The notes below the pieces were generated by a model. That model was not told the origin of the DNA. It was given only the letters and a program-made list of their open reading frames with translations, and searched no databases. Shown piece by piece: positions 15,670 through 24,885 of a stretch of DNA of 64,000 bases (the first letter of the stretch is position 1; every line of letters begins with the position of its first letter). The stretch comes from Enterocloster lavalensis (GTDB lineage Bacteria; Bacillota; Clostridia; Lachnospirales; Lachnospiraceae), in NCBI RefSeq assembly GCF_902364025.1, contig NZ_CABJCG010000002.1, forward strand, positions 248,001-312,000. Reading direction: 5' to 3'. The position numbers and the translations under genes are program-made.

Positions 15670-17019
15670 ATGGGAAAGGAAGTAACGTTTGATTATTCCA
15701 AAGCGGCCGGCTTTGTTTCCGCAGAGGAGATGGCTAATTTTAAGACCACCGTTATGGCGGCAAGAGATACGCTGGTTGAGAAGACCGGCGCAGGCAACGA
15801 TTACCTGGGATGGATCGATCTGCCGGTCGATTATGATCAGGAAGAATTCGCCAGAATTAAGAAGGCTGCCGCGAAGATTCAGGGCGATTCCGACGTGCTG
15901 CTGGTGGTAGGCATCGGCGGCTCCTACCTGGGAGCGAGAGCGGCCATCGAATTCTTGTCTCACAGCTTTTATAATGTGCTGCCGAAGGGCGTCCGAAAGA
16001 CCCCGGAGATTTACTTCGTTGGAAACAGCATCAGCAGCAAATACATCCGCGATTTGCAGCAGGTGCTGGAGGGAAAAGATTTCTCGATCAATATTATTTC
16101 AAAGTCCGGCACTACAACCGAGCCGGCGATCGCCTTCCGCGTATTTAAGGAAATGCTGGTAAACAAGTATGGCAAAGACGAGGCCAGCAAGCGTATCTAC
16201 GCAACGACCGACAAGGCGCGGGGCGCGCTCAAAAACCTGGCAGACCAGGAAGGTTATGAAGAATTCGTCGTACCGGACGATGTGGGCGGACGTTACTCCG
16301 TGCTCACCGCCGTAGGCCTTCTGCCCATCGCAGTCAGCGGGGCAAACATCGACAAACTGATGGAAGGCGCGGCATCCGGAAGAAAGAAAGCGTTGGAGCT
16401 GCCCTATGAGACCAACGCGGCGCTGCAGTATGCGGCTGTACGCAATATTCTGCTGCGCAAGGGCAAACAGGTGGAGATCACCGCAAACTACGAGCCCAGC
16501 CTGCATTATGTATCCGAGTGGTGGAAACAGCTGTTCGGAGAGAGTGAAGGAAAGGACCGCAGAGGCATTTTCCCGGCATCCGTTGACCTGACCACTGATC
16601 TGCATTCCATGGGGCAGTTCATTCAGGACGGAGCGCGTATCATGTTTGAGACCGTGATCAACGTGGAGGAAAGCCCTGCTGAGATCCTGCTTCAAAAAGA
16701 AGAAGTGGATACCGACGGCATGAACTACCTGGCGGGCAAGAGCGTGGACTTCGTAAACAAGAGCGCCATGAACGGCACCATTCTGGCTCACACGGATGGG
16801 GATGTCCCCAACCTTCTGGTGACCGTGCCGGAGCAGAATGAATTTTATCTGGGCGAACTGTTCTATTTCTATGAATTCGCCTGCGGCGTGAGCGGCTATA
16901 TTCTGGGCATCAACCCCTTCAACCAGCCCGGGGTTGAGAGCTACAAGCGGAATATGTTCGCACTTCTCGGCAAACCCGGATATGAGGAGCAGAGAGAAGC
17001 GCTGTTAAAGAGACTGTAA
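15670..17019 (+). CDS. pgi: Glucose-6-phosphate isomerase
   Basis: 449-residue cytosolic enzyme that interconverts glucose-6-phosphate and fructose-6-phosphate in glycolysis and gluconeogenesis. The family sites are visible: [14 protein letters not shown] (phosphate loop region), [10 protein letters not shown] (sugar phosphate binding), [14 protein letters not shown] (signature 1), and the C-terminal [21 protein letters not shown] containing the active-site lysine (partly quoted: NQPGVESYK). I start at 15670, where AAAGGAGA lies 9 bases upstream; a start at 15628 would add 14 residues inside a leader hairpin. The length fits the Firmicutes form. A strong terminator follows. Confidence 0.97.
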   Translation: MGKEVTFDYSKAAGFVSAEEMANFKTTVMAARDTLVEKTGAGNDYLGWIDLPVDYDQEEFARIKKAAAKIQGDSDVLLVVGIGGSYLGARAAIEFLSHSFYNVLPKGVRKTPEIYFVGNSISSKYIRDLQQVLEGKDFSINIISKSGTTTEPAIAFRVFKEMLVNKYGKDEASKRIYATTDKARGALKNLADQEGYEEFVVPDDVGGRYSVLTAVGLLPIAVSGANIDKLMEGAASGRKKALELPYETNAALQYAAVRNILLRKGKQVEITANYEPSLHYVSEWWKQLFGESEGKDRRGIFPASVDLTTDLHSMGQFIQDGARIMFETVINVEESPAEILLQKEEVDTDGMNYLAGKSVDFVNKSAMNGTILAHTDGDVPNLLVTVPEQNEFYLGELFYFYEFACGVSGYILGINPFNQPGVESYKRNMFALLGKPGYEEQREALLKRL

Positions 17020-17052
17020 GCCAAGAGCTGTATATAGAAAATTTCATAACGC

Positions 17053-17094
17053 AAAAGCCGCCCCGGATTTTCTCAGGCCACGGGGCGGCTTTTT
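17053..17094 (+). terminator. Intrinsic terminator after pgi
   Basis: AAAAGCCGCCCCG pairs with CGGGGCGGCTTTT and ends in a T-run. The A-rich upstream flank makes it usable from the minus strand for the small gene at 17109. Confidence 0.93.
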
Positions 17095-17108
17095 GTGTCT
17101 GTCAAAGC

Positions 17109-17375
17109 TTATTCTTCAATGATCTGAATTTCCAGAAAATCAAAATCAACGGAATCTATAAAGTTATCCTGAGTGAACCGGGTCTTGTCGTGCAGCTGGA
17201 AATCCCGGACCGTGGCGTCCAGCCACAGCGGTTTTGAGAGATCAAACTCATAACAGATATCATCCAGAGCCTGGAATATCATCTGGGTCCGTGACAGCGA
17301 GTAGTCGCCAATGCAAATGACCTTGTCCCTGACCAGGCGGTTGTCTTTCATGATTTTTCCCCACATTCTGAACAT
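17109..17375 (-). CDS. Small protein of unknown function
   Basis: 88 residues, acidic in its C-terminal half (NFIDSVDFDFLEIQIIEE). The segment VICIGDYSLSRTQMIFQALDD followed by LWLDATVRDFQLH looks like a folded alpha/beta protein rather than a chance frame. I place the start at 17375, where AGGAGA lies 7 bases upstream on the minus strand, in preference to the upstream in-frame start at 17402. The region 17380-17640 beyond it is AT-rich. No family recognised. Confidence 0.72.
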   Translation of the reverse strand: MFRMWGKIMKDNRLVRDKVICIGDYSLSRTQMIFQALDDICYEFDLSKPLWLDATVRDFQLHDKTRFTQDNFIDSVDFDFLEIQIIEE

Positions 17376-17516
17376 AAGCGGTCTCCTCTTTCTCGATCTC
17401 AATCATTTCATAATCATTCTCAAGCGAATTTAAGTATAACATGAACCTTTTGTTTTTTGTACCTAATTTCAAAATTTGCTGAATATAGGATTCCCCAAAA
17501 TCATAAAAGAAGGGGA

Positions 17517-17545
17517 TTGACAAGTGATAATATTAATGATATCTT
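17517..17545 (+). promoter_or_regulatory. Possible promoter for the MFS gene
   Basis: Perfect TTGACA (17517-17522), a 17-base spacer and TATCTT (17540-17545), in an AT-rich region about 100 bases before the MFS start. The -10 match is only fair. Confidence 0.4.
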
Positions 17546-17648
17546 ATTAGTATTACTAGAGAAGTAAAAAGTAAGCGCGATTATGACTTAAAAAATAGAA
17601 TAATTGCACAAAAATAATCGTATTATAACCGGTATGGGAGATTAAGGC

Positions 17649-18884
17649 GTGGAGCAGGCAGGAATTCTCGGAAATAACAATTCCATAACAGATTCATTGT
17701 CACAGAAAAAAATTGTGGCGGTCTGTTTCTTCAGCATGGCCTTGACCATGGGGGCGATTACGAATTGCAGTGGAATTTTTGTAAAACCTATGAGCGAGAG
17801 TTTGGGCTACAGCCGCTCGGCGCTGTCCATGATTTATTCGCTCTATTCCATTGGCCAGGTCGTAATCGCCCTGTTTTCCGGAAAGATTTTTGCGCGCTTT
17901 AAGGTGTCGTCCGTGATGCGGGCGGGTTCCCTGGCGGCGGGAATCGGATTGGCTGTTATGGGCCTTGGGCGGAGCCTCGCGGTTTTCTATGTTGTGGCGC
18001 TTTTGATCGGATTGGGGATGGGTGCACTGTGCATGGTTCCGGTATCCCTGCTGATTAAAAGCTGGTATAAAACCGGATATGGACTGGCATTGGGCATCGC
18101 GATGTCCGGCAGCGGATTGGGCGGTATGCTGTTCAGCCTGATATTTGTCAATGGAATCCAGCAGATCGGGTGGCGCAGCTGCTATCTGATCACCGCCCTT
18201 GCACAGCTTGTGATTCTGTTTCCAATGATCCGGCTTTGGGTTAAGGAAGCGCCTGAGGTTAATGATAAAAATATGAACCGGTCCAGTGCCGGGAGTGAGG
18301 AGCCGGTCCAGGGGATGGAGGTCCGCAGGATTTTAAAGGACTGCCGATTTTGGCTGTTTGCAGCCGCCTCAGTAGTCACCTATGCCTCGGTCTCCACGAT
18401 CCACCAGTCTGCGGCGGCGTATTTGAGTGATCTGGGCTGTTCCACAGAGCAGATTTCTCTGATTACATCAGGTGGGATGCTGTCTCTGGCGGTGGGAAAG
18501 ATTGTGCTGGGAAGAATTTACGACCGCACAAACGCAAGGTGCGGAACATTAGTCTGCTCCGCCTGCGGGCTGGCCGCACTGGCCAGTATGATCTGTTACC
18601 GGTCAGAGTTTGCGCCTTATGCATATATCGTATTCTTCGGTGTGGGCTATTCCTACGGAAGTATCACCTACCCGATTGTGACGGAAGCCCTGTTTGGAAA
18701 CCGCAGCTTTGCCGGGATCAACGGCATTTACAACGCGGTGGGCAGCCTTTCGCTGTCGGCAGGTGTGATGGTGGCCTCCGGCATCTACGACCTGTATGGG
18801 GATTACACCATTGCGTATAAATTGTTTTTTATCCTGTCAGTCGCGGCCATGGCCGTGTATATAAAACTGATTCCAAAAGAGTAA
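17649..18884 (+). CDS. Major facilitator superfamily transporter (OFA / monocarboxylate-like)
   Basis: 411-residue carrier with about 12 membrane segments in two halves joined by a polar loop around residues 195-220. GIFVKPMSESLGYSRSALS in the first loop and ISLITSGGMLSLAVGKIVLG and IYDRTNAR in the second half are typical of the OFA group, which exchanges or imports organic acids. GGGAG lies 8 bases before the GTG start. It heads a co-directional run with the DUF5058 module (97-base gap), so it may import or export a substrate or product of that pathway. The substrate cannot be told from sequence. Confidence 0.85.
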   Translation: MEQAGILGNNNSITDSLSQKKIVAVCFFSMALTMGAITNCSGIFVKPMSESLGYSRSALSMIYSLYSIGQVVIALFSGKIFARFKVSSVMRAGSLAAGIGLAVMGLGRSLAVFYVVALLIGLGMGALCMVPVSLLIKSWYKTGYGLALGIAMSGSGLGGMLFSLIFVNGIQQIGWRSCYLITALAQLVILFPMIRLWVKEAPEVNDKNMNRSSAGSEEPVQGMEVRRILKDCRFWLFAAASVVTYASVSTIHQSAAAYLSDLGCSTEQISLITSGGMLSLAVGKIVLGRIYDRTNARCGTLVCSACGLAALASMICYRSEFAPYAYIVFFGVGYSYGSITYPIVTEALFGNRSFAGINGIYNAVGSLSLSAGVMVASGIYDLYGDYTIAYKLFFILSVAAMAVYIKLIPKE

Positions 18885-18981
18885 AAGTATATTCTGGGGG
18901 GAAGGGAGGTTCTGGAAAGACAGATTGATAATTACGATTTTGGAATGAGACTTTTTACAATAAGAGAGGAGTTTTAAGGAA

Positions 18982-19692
18982 ATGAATGAAGCTTATATGA
19001 AAATTGCCAACAGTCCAGTTATGTGGATCGCATGCGGTATTCCGCTGATTTGGGTGATTATTCAGGCAATCGTGTACTACCAAAAGAGCAAAAAGGCAGC
19101 TCTGGCAATGGGAATCACTCCCATACAGATCAGCCACGCTACGAAAAGCGCAAGCATCGCCTCCATCGGTCCTTGCTTTGTAATGATCACGACCATGCTT
19201 TCTCTGATGCTCAATGTTGGCGCGCCCCTGGCGTGGCTGCGCGTGGACTTTATCGGCTCCGTGTCCTACGAGCTGACAGGCGCGCAGATGACAGCGGACG
19301 CCATGGGAATCGAGATGGGCGGTCCACAGATGGACGCCAATTTCCTTTGCGCCGCAGCCATTGTAATGACCACCGGCTGCATTGCCTGGATTATTTTTAC
19401 GCTGCTGTTTGCCGATAAGATGGAAAAGGTCAATATGGTGATGGCGGGCGGAAATAAGGCGCTGATCCCGGCTCTGGGAGCGGGCGCGATTATCGGCTGC
19501 TATTCCTCACTGACGGTTGACCGGGTATTTCCCATCGGTCCGAATATCTGGGCGATTATCGTGTCCGGCGGCCTGATGATGGCAATGACATTTTATAATA
19601 AGAAAGCAAAGAAGCAGTGGATTAAGGATTGGGGTACATCCCTGTGCATGGTAAGCGGTATGATAAGCGCTACTATTGCGTCCATGATATAA
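18982..19692 (+). CDS. DUF5058-family membrane protein
   Basis: 236 residues, about six membrane segments. KIANSPVMWIACG near the N-terminus and ASIASIGPCFVMITTMLSLM followed by GAPLAWLRVDFIGSVSYEL match what I know of the DUF5058 family of Clostridia. The function of the family is undescribed. The gene is followed after 20 bases by another polytopic membrane protein of equal size and then two hydrolases, so I infer that the two membrane proteins form one transporter whose substrate is then cleaved. GAGAGGAG lies before the ATG. Confidence 0.85.
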   Translation: MNEAYMKIANSPVMWIACGIPLIWVIIQAIVYYQKSKKAALAMGITPIQISHATKSASIASIGPCFVMITTMLSLMLNVGAPLAWLRVDFIGSVSYELTGAQMTADAMGIEMGGPQMDANFLCAAAIVMTTGCIAWIIFTLLFADKMEKVNMVMAGGNKALIPALGAGAIIGCYSSLTVDRVFPIGPNIWAIIVSGGLMMAMTFYNKKAKKQWIKDWGTSLCMVSGMISATIASMI

Positions 19693-19712
19693 TAGAACGG
19701 AGGATGAACCAA

Positions 19713-20429
19713 ATGAGCAATGAAAAAATGAGTAAGGATCAGATGTTTGAAAAGAGCTATATGCCGTTTGCCATTCGCTGGGGTAAGATTTCCTGTATTA
19801 TCTCGATGCTGATCGTCTACCTGCCGGCTCTGGCACTGATCGTATTTTACGATGCCCGCCCTGATGTCGGCGTGCTGATCACCGGAATTGTGGGCATAGT
19901 CTCAGCCTACAGCGCCTGGTACTTCGTCGATCCCATCACGCTATTTCCCATTCTCGGAACGCCGGGGATGTACATGACCTATGTTTCCGGAAACAGTAAG
20001 GAAATCCGTGGGCCTTCTGCGCTGCAGGCCATGGACGCGGCTGAGGTTGAGGCCGGAACGCCGGAGGGTACGGTGGTGTCCGCCATCGGAATCGCCATCT
20101 CGGTTCTGATCAGCCTGACGGTTATGACGCTGGTGGCAATCGCGGGCAACTTCCTGCTTCATGCACTTCCGGAACCTGTTGTGACCTCCTTAAAATATCT
20201 GCTGCCATCCCTGTTCGGAGCACTGGCGATGCAGCGGGTCGTTTTAAATCCCAAGGTTGCTTCCGTGGGCGTTCCCCTTGCGTTTATTACCTTTTTCCTG
20301 AAGAAGAAAGGATTTTTCTCATTTCTTCCCCTGGGCGGCGGGTACGCGCCGCTGATGATCTGCGTATTTGCCTGCATGTTCTTGTCGAAGGCGATGTTTT
20401 TAAGAGAGCACCCGGAATTAAAAAAATAA
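19713..20429 (+). CDS. Polytopic membrane protein, probable partner of the DUF5058 protein
   Basis: 238 residues with about six membrane segments. A distinctive cytoplasmic or re-entrant stretch at about 83-125 contains PGMYMTYVSGNSKEIRGPS and then AAEVEAGTPEGTVVSAIG. I do not know a name for the family. The start at 19713 follows GGAGG by 9 bases; the upstream ATG at 19704 overlaps that site and is less likely. Its size, spacing and order next to the DUF5058 gene suggest a two-subunit carrier (inference). The stretch with acidic residues between membrane segments is a candidate substrate or ion site. Confidence 0.8.
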   Translation: MSNEKMSKDQMFEKSYMPFAIRWGKISCIISMLIVYLPALALIVFYDARPDVGVLITGIVGIVSAYSAWYFVDPITLFPILGTPGMYMTYVSGNSKEIRGPSALQAMDAAEVEAGTPEGTVVSAIGIAISVLISLTVMTLVAIAGNFLLHALPEPVVTSLKYLLPSLFGALAMQRVVLNPKVASVGVPLAFITFFLKKKGFFSFLPLGGGYAPLMICVFACMFLSKAMFLREHPELKK

Positions 20430-20458
20430 GATAAATAATCAGTAGGAGGATCTGAAAA

Positions 20459-21181
20459 ATGAATAGAGCGGAGATTGCAAAGGAGTTTTACATTGAGGAC
20501 CATGCGGTGATTTACGGATTACTTGTTAAGTACGCCACACAGATGTGCGGTGACAGCGGTATGGATTCCTCCGTAAAGGGAACCATTCTCTATGCAAAGG
20601 AGCGGGGACTGCGAATGGCGATGAGGGCTTCTGCGGACGGCGAAGAGCTGACGCCCAACAACTACATCGCTTACGGCGAGTGGGTTGACTCTAAAAAGCT
20701 GGGAAAAGCGGAAATAAAGTCTGTAACGCCGGAGTACCGGACCAACAGCCTGGTGTGCGGCTGGTGCGACGCCTGGAAGAAATATGATCTGATGGAGTAC
20801 GGCAAGGTGTACTGCACCTGGATCGACAAGAATCTCGTTAAAGGATTTAACCCGGATAATGAGCTGGAGATCGACAGCATCCTGTCCCACGGAGGTCCTT
20901 GCTGCGCATTCTATTGGGTAGGGGCAAAGTTTAACGACATGGAGGATCTGAAGAAGAACCGGGAGAAGAAGGCGGCCCTTGCGGATCGCGTGCTGAAGGA
21001 TTTTCTGTACCACACGGGTCACCTGCTGTCCGCTATGTGCAGACAGTACTATGTGGATCTGGGCCTGGTGAAGGGCGAGGCTATTGCGAGGAAAGCGCTA
21101 AAGGAGTATTGTGAAACATTCGGGTCCGCAAAGCTGGAGGCACTGGTGGAAGAAGCAAAACAGGATTTCTTAAAAGTATGA
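20459..21181 (+). CDS. L-2-amino-thiazoline-4-carboxylic acid (ATC) hydrolase family protein
   Basis: 240 residues, soluble. The pattern VCGWCDAWKKY, then CTWIDKNLVKGFNP and HGGPCCAFYW, is characteristic of the ATC_hydrolase family (PF14196 as I recall). The founding enzymes of Pseudomonas convert ATC to N- or S-carbamoyl-cysteine on the way to cysteine. Many Clostridial members sit with transporters and peptidases and have unknown substrates. Here the gene lies between the membrane pair and an M20 hydrolase that starts 14 bases after its stop. Several cysteines (in VCGWC and PCC) are conserved-looking. The family call is good; the actual reaction is open. Confidence 0.83.
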   Translation: MNRAEIAKEFYIEDHAVIYGLLVKYATQMCGDSGMDSSVKGTILYAKERGLRMAMRASADGEELTPNNYIAYGEWVDSKKLGKAEIKSVTPEYRTNSLVCGWCDAWKKYDLMEYGKVYCTWIDKNLVKGFNPDNELEIDSILSHGGPCCAFYWVGAKFNDMEDLKKNREKKAALADRVLKDFLYHTGHLLSAMCRQYYVDLGLVKGEAIARKALKEYCETFGSAKLEALVEEAKQDFLKV

Positions 21182-21194
21182 ATTGGTGGGTGTG

Positions 21195-22613
21195 ATGAAA
21201 AAAAGTGAACAGATCAGCGCATATATTGAGGCGAAAAGAGATATTTTTATTGCTGCCAGCGATCAGATATGGGATCACCCTGAACTCTATTTCCACGAAT
21301 TTAAAGCGGCAGAAATCCTGACGGATATCCTGAAACAGGAAGGGTTCGAGGTATCGGTGGGTGTGGATGGGATTCCCACGGCGTTTATCGGAAGCTTTGG
21401 AAGCGGGAAACCGGTAATCGGCCTTCTCGGCGAGTTTGACGCGCTGCCGGGGCTGAGCCAGAAGGCATTTGGGGACAGTCAGGAGGAGTTGGTTCCCGGA
21501 GGGCCGGGCCATGGCTGCGGCCACAATGCCCTGGGCTCGGGTTCTCTGGCCGCAGCGGTAGCGGTAAAGAACTATATGGAAGAAAACCATCTGAGCGGAA
21601 CGATCCGCTATTATGGCTGCCCTGCGGAGGAAGCCGGATGGGGGAAAATGTTCCTGGCAAGGGACGGCTTTTTTAGGGATGTGGATGCGGCGTTAACCTG
21701 GCATCCGGCGGCTGTCAACCGTGTTCAGGGCTCAGGCACCTTGGCAAATCTGTGCGCATACTTCCATTTCTCGGGGAAATCCGCCCATGCGGCCGGCGCT
21801 CCCCATCTGGGACGCAGCGCGCTGGACGCCTGTGAGTTGATGAACGTGGGCGTCAATTATCTGAGGGAGCATATTGTGCCGGAGGCGAGGGTGCACTACG
21901 CTTACCAGGACGTGGGGGGACCGGCGCCAAACGTGGTCCAGTCCCATGCCAGTCTGAAGTATTTTATCCGTGCGCCGAAGATTAAGCAGGTTCTGGAGAT
22001 TGCCGCACGGATCAAAAAGATTGCAGAAGGGGCGGCTCTGATGACAGAGACTGAGGTGAAGATGGACTTCCCTGCGGGTATGTGCGATTTTGTGCCCAAC
22101 AGCGTGGTGAGCCGCGTGATTACCGACGCTCTCTACGAGATCGGCGCGCCTGATTTTGACGAAAACGATGAGGCTATTGCCCGGAGCTTCTTTGCAACAC
22201 TGTCTCAGGACGACATCGGCACTTCGCTTAAGCGGGCAGGGGAATCCTATGAGGACCCGGAGCGGTTCCGGGATGTGGCGCTGATACGTGAGATCGCGCC
22301 GTACCGGAGGGTGGATACCTGCGGCTTTGGCTCAACTGATGTGGGGGATGTCTCATACTGCACGCCCACCGGACAGCTGAATGTGACCAGCTTCGCCAAC
22401 GGGACGCCGGCCCATTCCTGGCAGGTGACGGCCCAGGGCAAATGCGAGGCCATGCATAAGGCCCTTTTGACAGCCGGAAAGGTATTGGCGCTGTCTGCGG
22501 TCAATCTGATGGAACATCCGGAAATTCTGGCGGAAGCATACTCCGAATATGAGAAAAATACGGGGGGAAGCTATATCTGTCCCGTAGGAACAGACGCGGA
22601 ACCGGAACTATAA
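21195..22613 (+). CDS. M20-family amidohydrolase, AbgB-like
   Basis: 472-residue cytosolic metal hydrolase that cleaves an amide bond of an N-acyl or aminobenzoyl amino acid. Metal and catalytic segments are present: GHGCGHN (about 105-111), PAEEAGWGK with the general-base glutamate (143-146), TWHP (His170), the dimerisation-domain GKSAHAAGAPHLGRSALDA, and a C-terminal GTPAHSWQ. Length and spacing match AbgB (p-aminobenzoyl-glutamate hydrolase B) rather than the shorter HipO/AmhX type. No abgA or abgT is present. I start at the ATG at 21195, preceded by GGTGGG, not the TTG four codons earlier. A hairpin after the stop ends the run. Confidence 0.9.
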   Translation: MKKSEQISAYIEAKRDIFIAASDQIWDHPELYFHEFKAAEILTDILKQEGFEVSVGVDGIPTAFIGSFGSGKPVIGLLGEFDALPGLSQKAFGDSQEELVPGGPGHGCGHNALGSGSLAAAVAVKNYMEENHLSGTIRYYGCPAEEAGWGKMFLARDGFFRDVDAALTWHPAAVNRVQGSGTLANLCAYFHFSGKSAHAAGAPHLGRSALDACELMNVGVNYLREHIVPEARVHYAYQDVGGPAPNVVQSHASLKYFIRAPKIKQVLEIAARIKKIAEGAALMTETEVKMDFPAGMCDFVPNSVVSRVITDALYEIGAPDFDENDEAIARSFFATLSQDDIGTSLKRAGESYEDPERFRDVALIREIAPYRRVDTCGFGSTDVGDVSYCTPTGQLNVTSFANGTPAHSWQVTAQGKCEAMHKALLTAGKVLALSAVNLMEHPEILAEAYSEYEKNTGGSYICPVGTDAEPEL

Positions 22614-22621
22614 AATTGTGG

Positions 22622-22652
22622 AGCGCCAACTGCGAGGGCAGTTGGCGCTTCT
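22622..22652 (+). terminator. Probable intrinsic terminator of the DUF5058 module
   Basis: AGCGCCAACTGC pairs perfectly with GCAGTTGGCGCT around GAGG, but the tail (TCTCT) is poor in T, so termination may be incomplete. Confidence 0.65.
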
Positions 22653-22676
22653 CTAAAATTACGCATTTAGCTTATA

Positions 22677-22705
22677 TTTACAATCTCTGGTGGATTTGTT
22701 ATAAT
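22677..22705 (+). promoter_or_regulatory. Sigma-A type promoter for the GntR gene
   Basis: TTTACA (22677-22682), a 17-base spacer and perfect TATAAT (22700-22705). The start codon of the regulator is 29 bases downstream, so the leader is very short. Confidence 0.8.
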
Positions 22706-22734
22706 TAACCTATTATATATTGATGAGGTATTAT

Positions 22735-23349
22735 ATGAAAAAAACAGAAAGTAGCCTCAAAACAATCGCCTGCCAGGAAATTCTCAATGGTATTATTATG
22801 GGCGAGTATCAAGCGAATCAGATTATAAATGAACAGGAATTGGTGGACAAGTTTGGCTTCAGCAAAACTCCGATACGCGAGGCGTTGGCTACTTTGTGCA
22901 ATGAGGGAGTTCTAAGAAATCTGCCCCGTTGCGGATACGAGGTTGTTCAGCTTACCCGCAGGGATATCACGGAGGCGTTGGATTTCCGATATGTGATTGA
23001 AGGGGGATTTTTACGACAGTCCTACCAGACGATCACAGAAGAACAGCTGGAGCATCTGTATGAACTCAATGAACTGTGTAAATCACCGACGGGTGATGGC
23101 TGGGACCATTGGGAGCACAACGCGAATTTCCATATCACGCTGCTGTCCTACGCGGGGAATGACTACGCGTGCAACCAGTTGAAAAAAAGCATCGGGATAC
23201 TGAAACGCGCTTACGTGCAGCTCTACAGGGACAAGTGGGGAGAAGCATTGATGACGAGAGGGTATCATGACAATATGCTAAACAGCATCAAGGCAAAGGA
23301 TATCGACACTGCTCTGGAGTATCTCAGGCAGGAACTGACCGATTACTGA
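22735..23349 (+). CDS. GntR-family regulator (FCD type)
   Basis: 204 residues. The N-terminal winged helix covers about 1-70, with the GntR pattern INEQELVDKFGFSKTPIREAL and VLRNLPRCGYEV. The C-terminal FCD helical effector domain has EHNANFHITLLSYAGN, containing the histidine that often helps hold a metal and an organic acid. I start at 22735, where GAGG is 7 bases upstream. It has its own promoter and lies directly behind the DUF5058/ATC/M20 genes, so it is the likely local regulator of that module, sensing the substrate or an organic-acid product (inference). Confidence 0.9.
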   Translation: MKKTESSLKTIACQEILNGIIMGEYQANQIINEQELVDKFGFSKTPIREALATLCNEGVLRNLPRCGYEVVQLTRRDITEALDFRYVIEGGFLRQSYQTITEEQLEHLYELNELCKSPTGDGWDHWEHNANFHITLLSYAGNDYACNQLKKSIGILKRAYVQLYRDKWGEALMTRGYHDNMLNSIKAKDIDTALEYLRQELTDY

Positions 23350-23521
23350 TTCCATCTGCAGCTCAGGCTTTCCGGGGAGCACATCTGTGCCCGCGGAGGC
23401 CGTATTTTTTTAGATTAAATTTTAGAGAAGAAGAACTGTCCCTTGCCCACACCGCACATTTGTAGTAAGCTATAGTTAGATTTTTTACAAAATGTTCGGA
23501 ACAATACTGGAGGAAAACGGC

Positions 23522-24607
23522 ATGGGACAGGCCATTACAGATTATGGAAAATTTCTGGCGGAGGCCAGGGAGGCGGTAGATAGTCTGAACTGTGACCAGA
23601 ACACATATGATCAGCTGGCGGCAGAGGAGATAAGACTGGAGCGGGAGCTGGAGGCGGCGAAAAAGGCCGTGGCGGACAATATCAGCCAGACCACCAGGAA
23701 GCGGCGGGACGAGATCAGCTCCGATTATGATCAGGAGATCGGGAAAGGGCAGGAACGCCTGAAAAAGGCCAGGGCCAAGCGGGAGAAGGAGAAGAACCGT
23801 GGAATGAAGGAGCGCATCGCCGACGAGACCAGCGAGCTGCGGGAGCACAACCGGGAGCTGAAGCTGCAGATGCGGACCATGTTTCAGCAGGCCGGAGTGC
23901 CGGGGCTGTGCAACTCCACCTTCTACTATGCGCTGTTTTATCCCAGGGGGCTCAAGGAGATTCTGATCTTTCTGGCCTTCATTTTGGTCTGCTTTCTGGC
24001 CATTCCCTGCGGGTTGTATTTCCTGATACCGGCCCGGAAGATCTGGTATCTGGTGGCGATTTACTTTATTGATGTGGTGCTCTTTGGCGGGCTCTATGTG
24101 ATGGTGGGCAACCGCACCAAGATGCGCCACCATGACGTGTTAAAGAAGGGGCGGGCCATCCGCAACACCCTCAGAAGCAACGGAAAGAAGATCCGTGTGA
24201 TCACCCACACCATCCAGAAGGATGGCAATGAGGACCTCTACGACCTGAAGAAATACGACGACGAGATCGCGGCGGTGGAGCTGGAGCTGTCAGAGATTAC
24301 GGAGCGGAAGAAGTCGGCGCTTAACGCCTTTGAGACTGTGACGAAAACCATCATTGCTGATGAGATTGCGGGCAATAACCGGGCGCGCATAGAGGAGATG
24401 GAAGGCCGCCACAAGGAGGCGCTGCAGGCGGTGCGTGAGCTGGAGGCAAAGATAAAGGCCCAGCGCATCCACATCACGGACACCTACGGGCCGTATCTGG
24501 GGCGGGAATTCCTGCAGCCGGAGAAGCTTTCCGAGCTGTCACGTCTGATCCAGTCGGGGACGGCGTCCAATATCTCAGAGGCCATTGAGATGTGCAAAAA
24601 CAGTTAA
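23522..24607 (+). CDS. Coiled-coil membrane protein of unknown function
   Basis: 361 residues. Residues about 20-120 are a long, highly charged coiled coil (repeated Glu/Lys/Arg, such as KGQERLKKARAKREKEKNR). Two membrane segments follow at about 150-173 and 182-202, then a second charged coiled-coil region and a C-terminal segment LSRLIQSGTASNISEAIEMC. A predicted hairpin in the membrane with coiled coils on one side suggests a scaffold or shape-related function, but no family was recognised. GGAGG lies 8 bases before the ATG at 23522. A terminator follows. Confidence 0.8.
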   Translation: MGQAITDYGKFLAEAREAVDSLNCDQNTYDQLAAEEIRLERELEAAKKAVADNISQTTRKRRDEISSDYDQEIGKGQERLKKARAKREKEKNRGMKERIADETSELREHNRELKLQMRTMFQQAGVPGLCNSTFYYALFYPRGLKEILIFLAFILVCFLAIPCGLYFLIPARKIWYLVAIYFIDVVLFGGLYVMVGNRTKMRHHDVLKKGRAIRNTLRSNGKKIRVITHTIQKDGNEDLYDLKKYDDEIAAVELELSEITERKKSALNAFETVTKTIIADEIAGNNRARIEEMEGRHKEALQAVRELEAKIKAQRIHITDTYGPYLGREFLQPEKLSELSRLIQSGTASNISEAIEMCKNS

Positions 24608-24631
24608 ACAGGAACCGCCTGAGGGCGGATG

Positions 24632-24665
24632 AACGGACGTGCAGAGGTGCAGGTCCGTTTTTTTC
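24632..24665 (+). terminator. Intrinsic terminator
   Basis: AACGGAC pairs with GTCCGTT, with TGCA/TGCA pairing further in, followed by a run of seven or more T. Confidence 0.8.
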
Positions 24666-24885
24666 ACTGGGTATTCCGCTCACTGCGGTCCATTCTGCTC
24701 CCAGGAACACGCCCGGCAATGCACGGAGATGGCAAAAATACCGTTTCCCGCCGGATTTTTGCATCCCCCAGCTCCCAACCCTCAATGTCATAAAGAATTA
24801 AGGTAATAGTAAAAATTACCAGCCTCATATCTGATAATATGGAACTATGGAACATGATGTGTGAATGCGGAAAGGCGGGAAGCGT

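Noticed and set aside
17260..17523. Minus-strand frame of 87 codons overlapping the small gene at 17109
   Set aside because: Its 3' half is the wrong frame of the better-supported 88-residue gene, and the part outside is AT-rich with no recognisable pattern.
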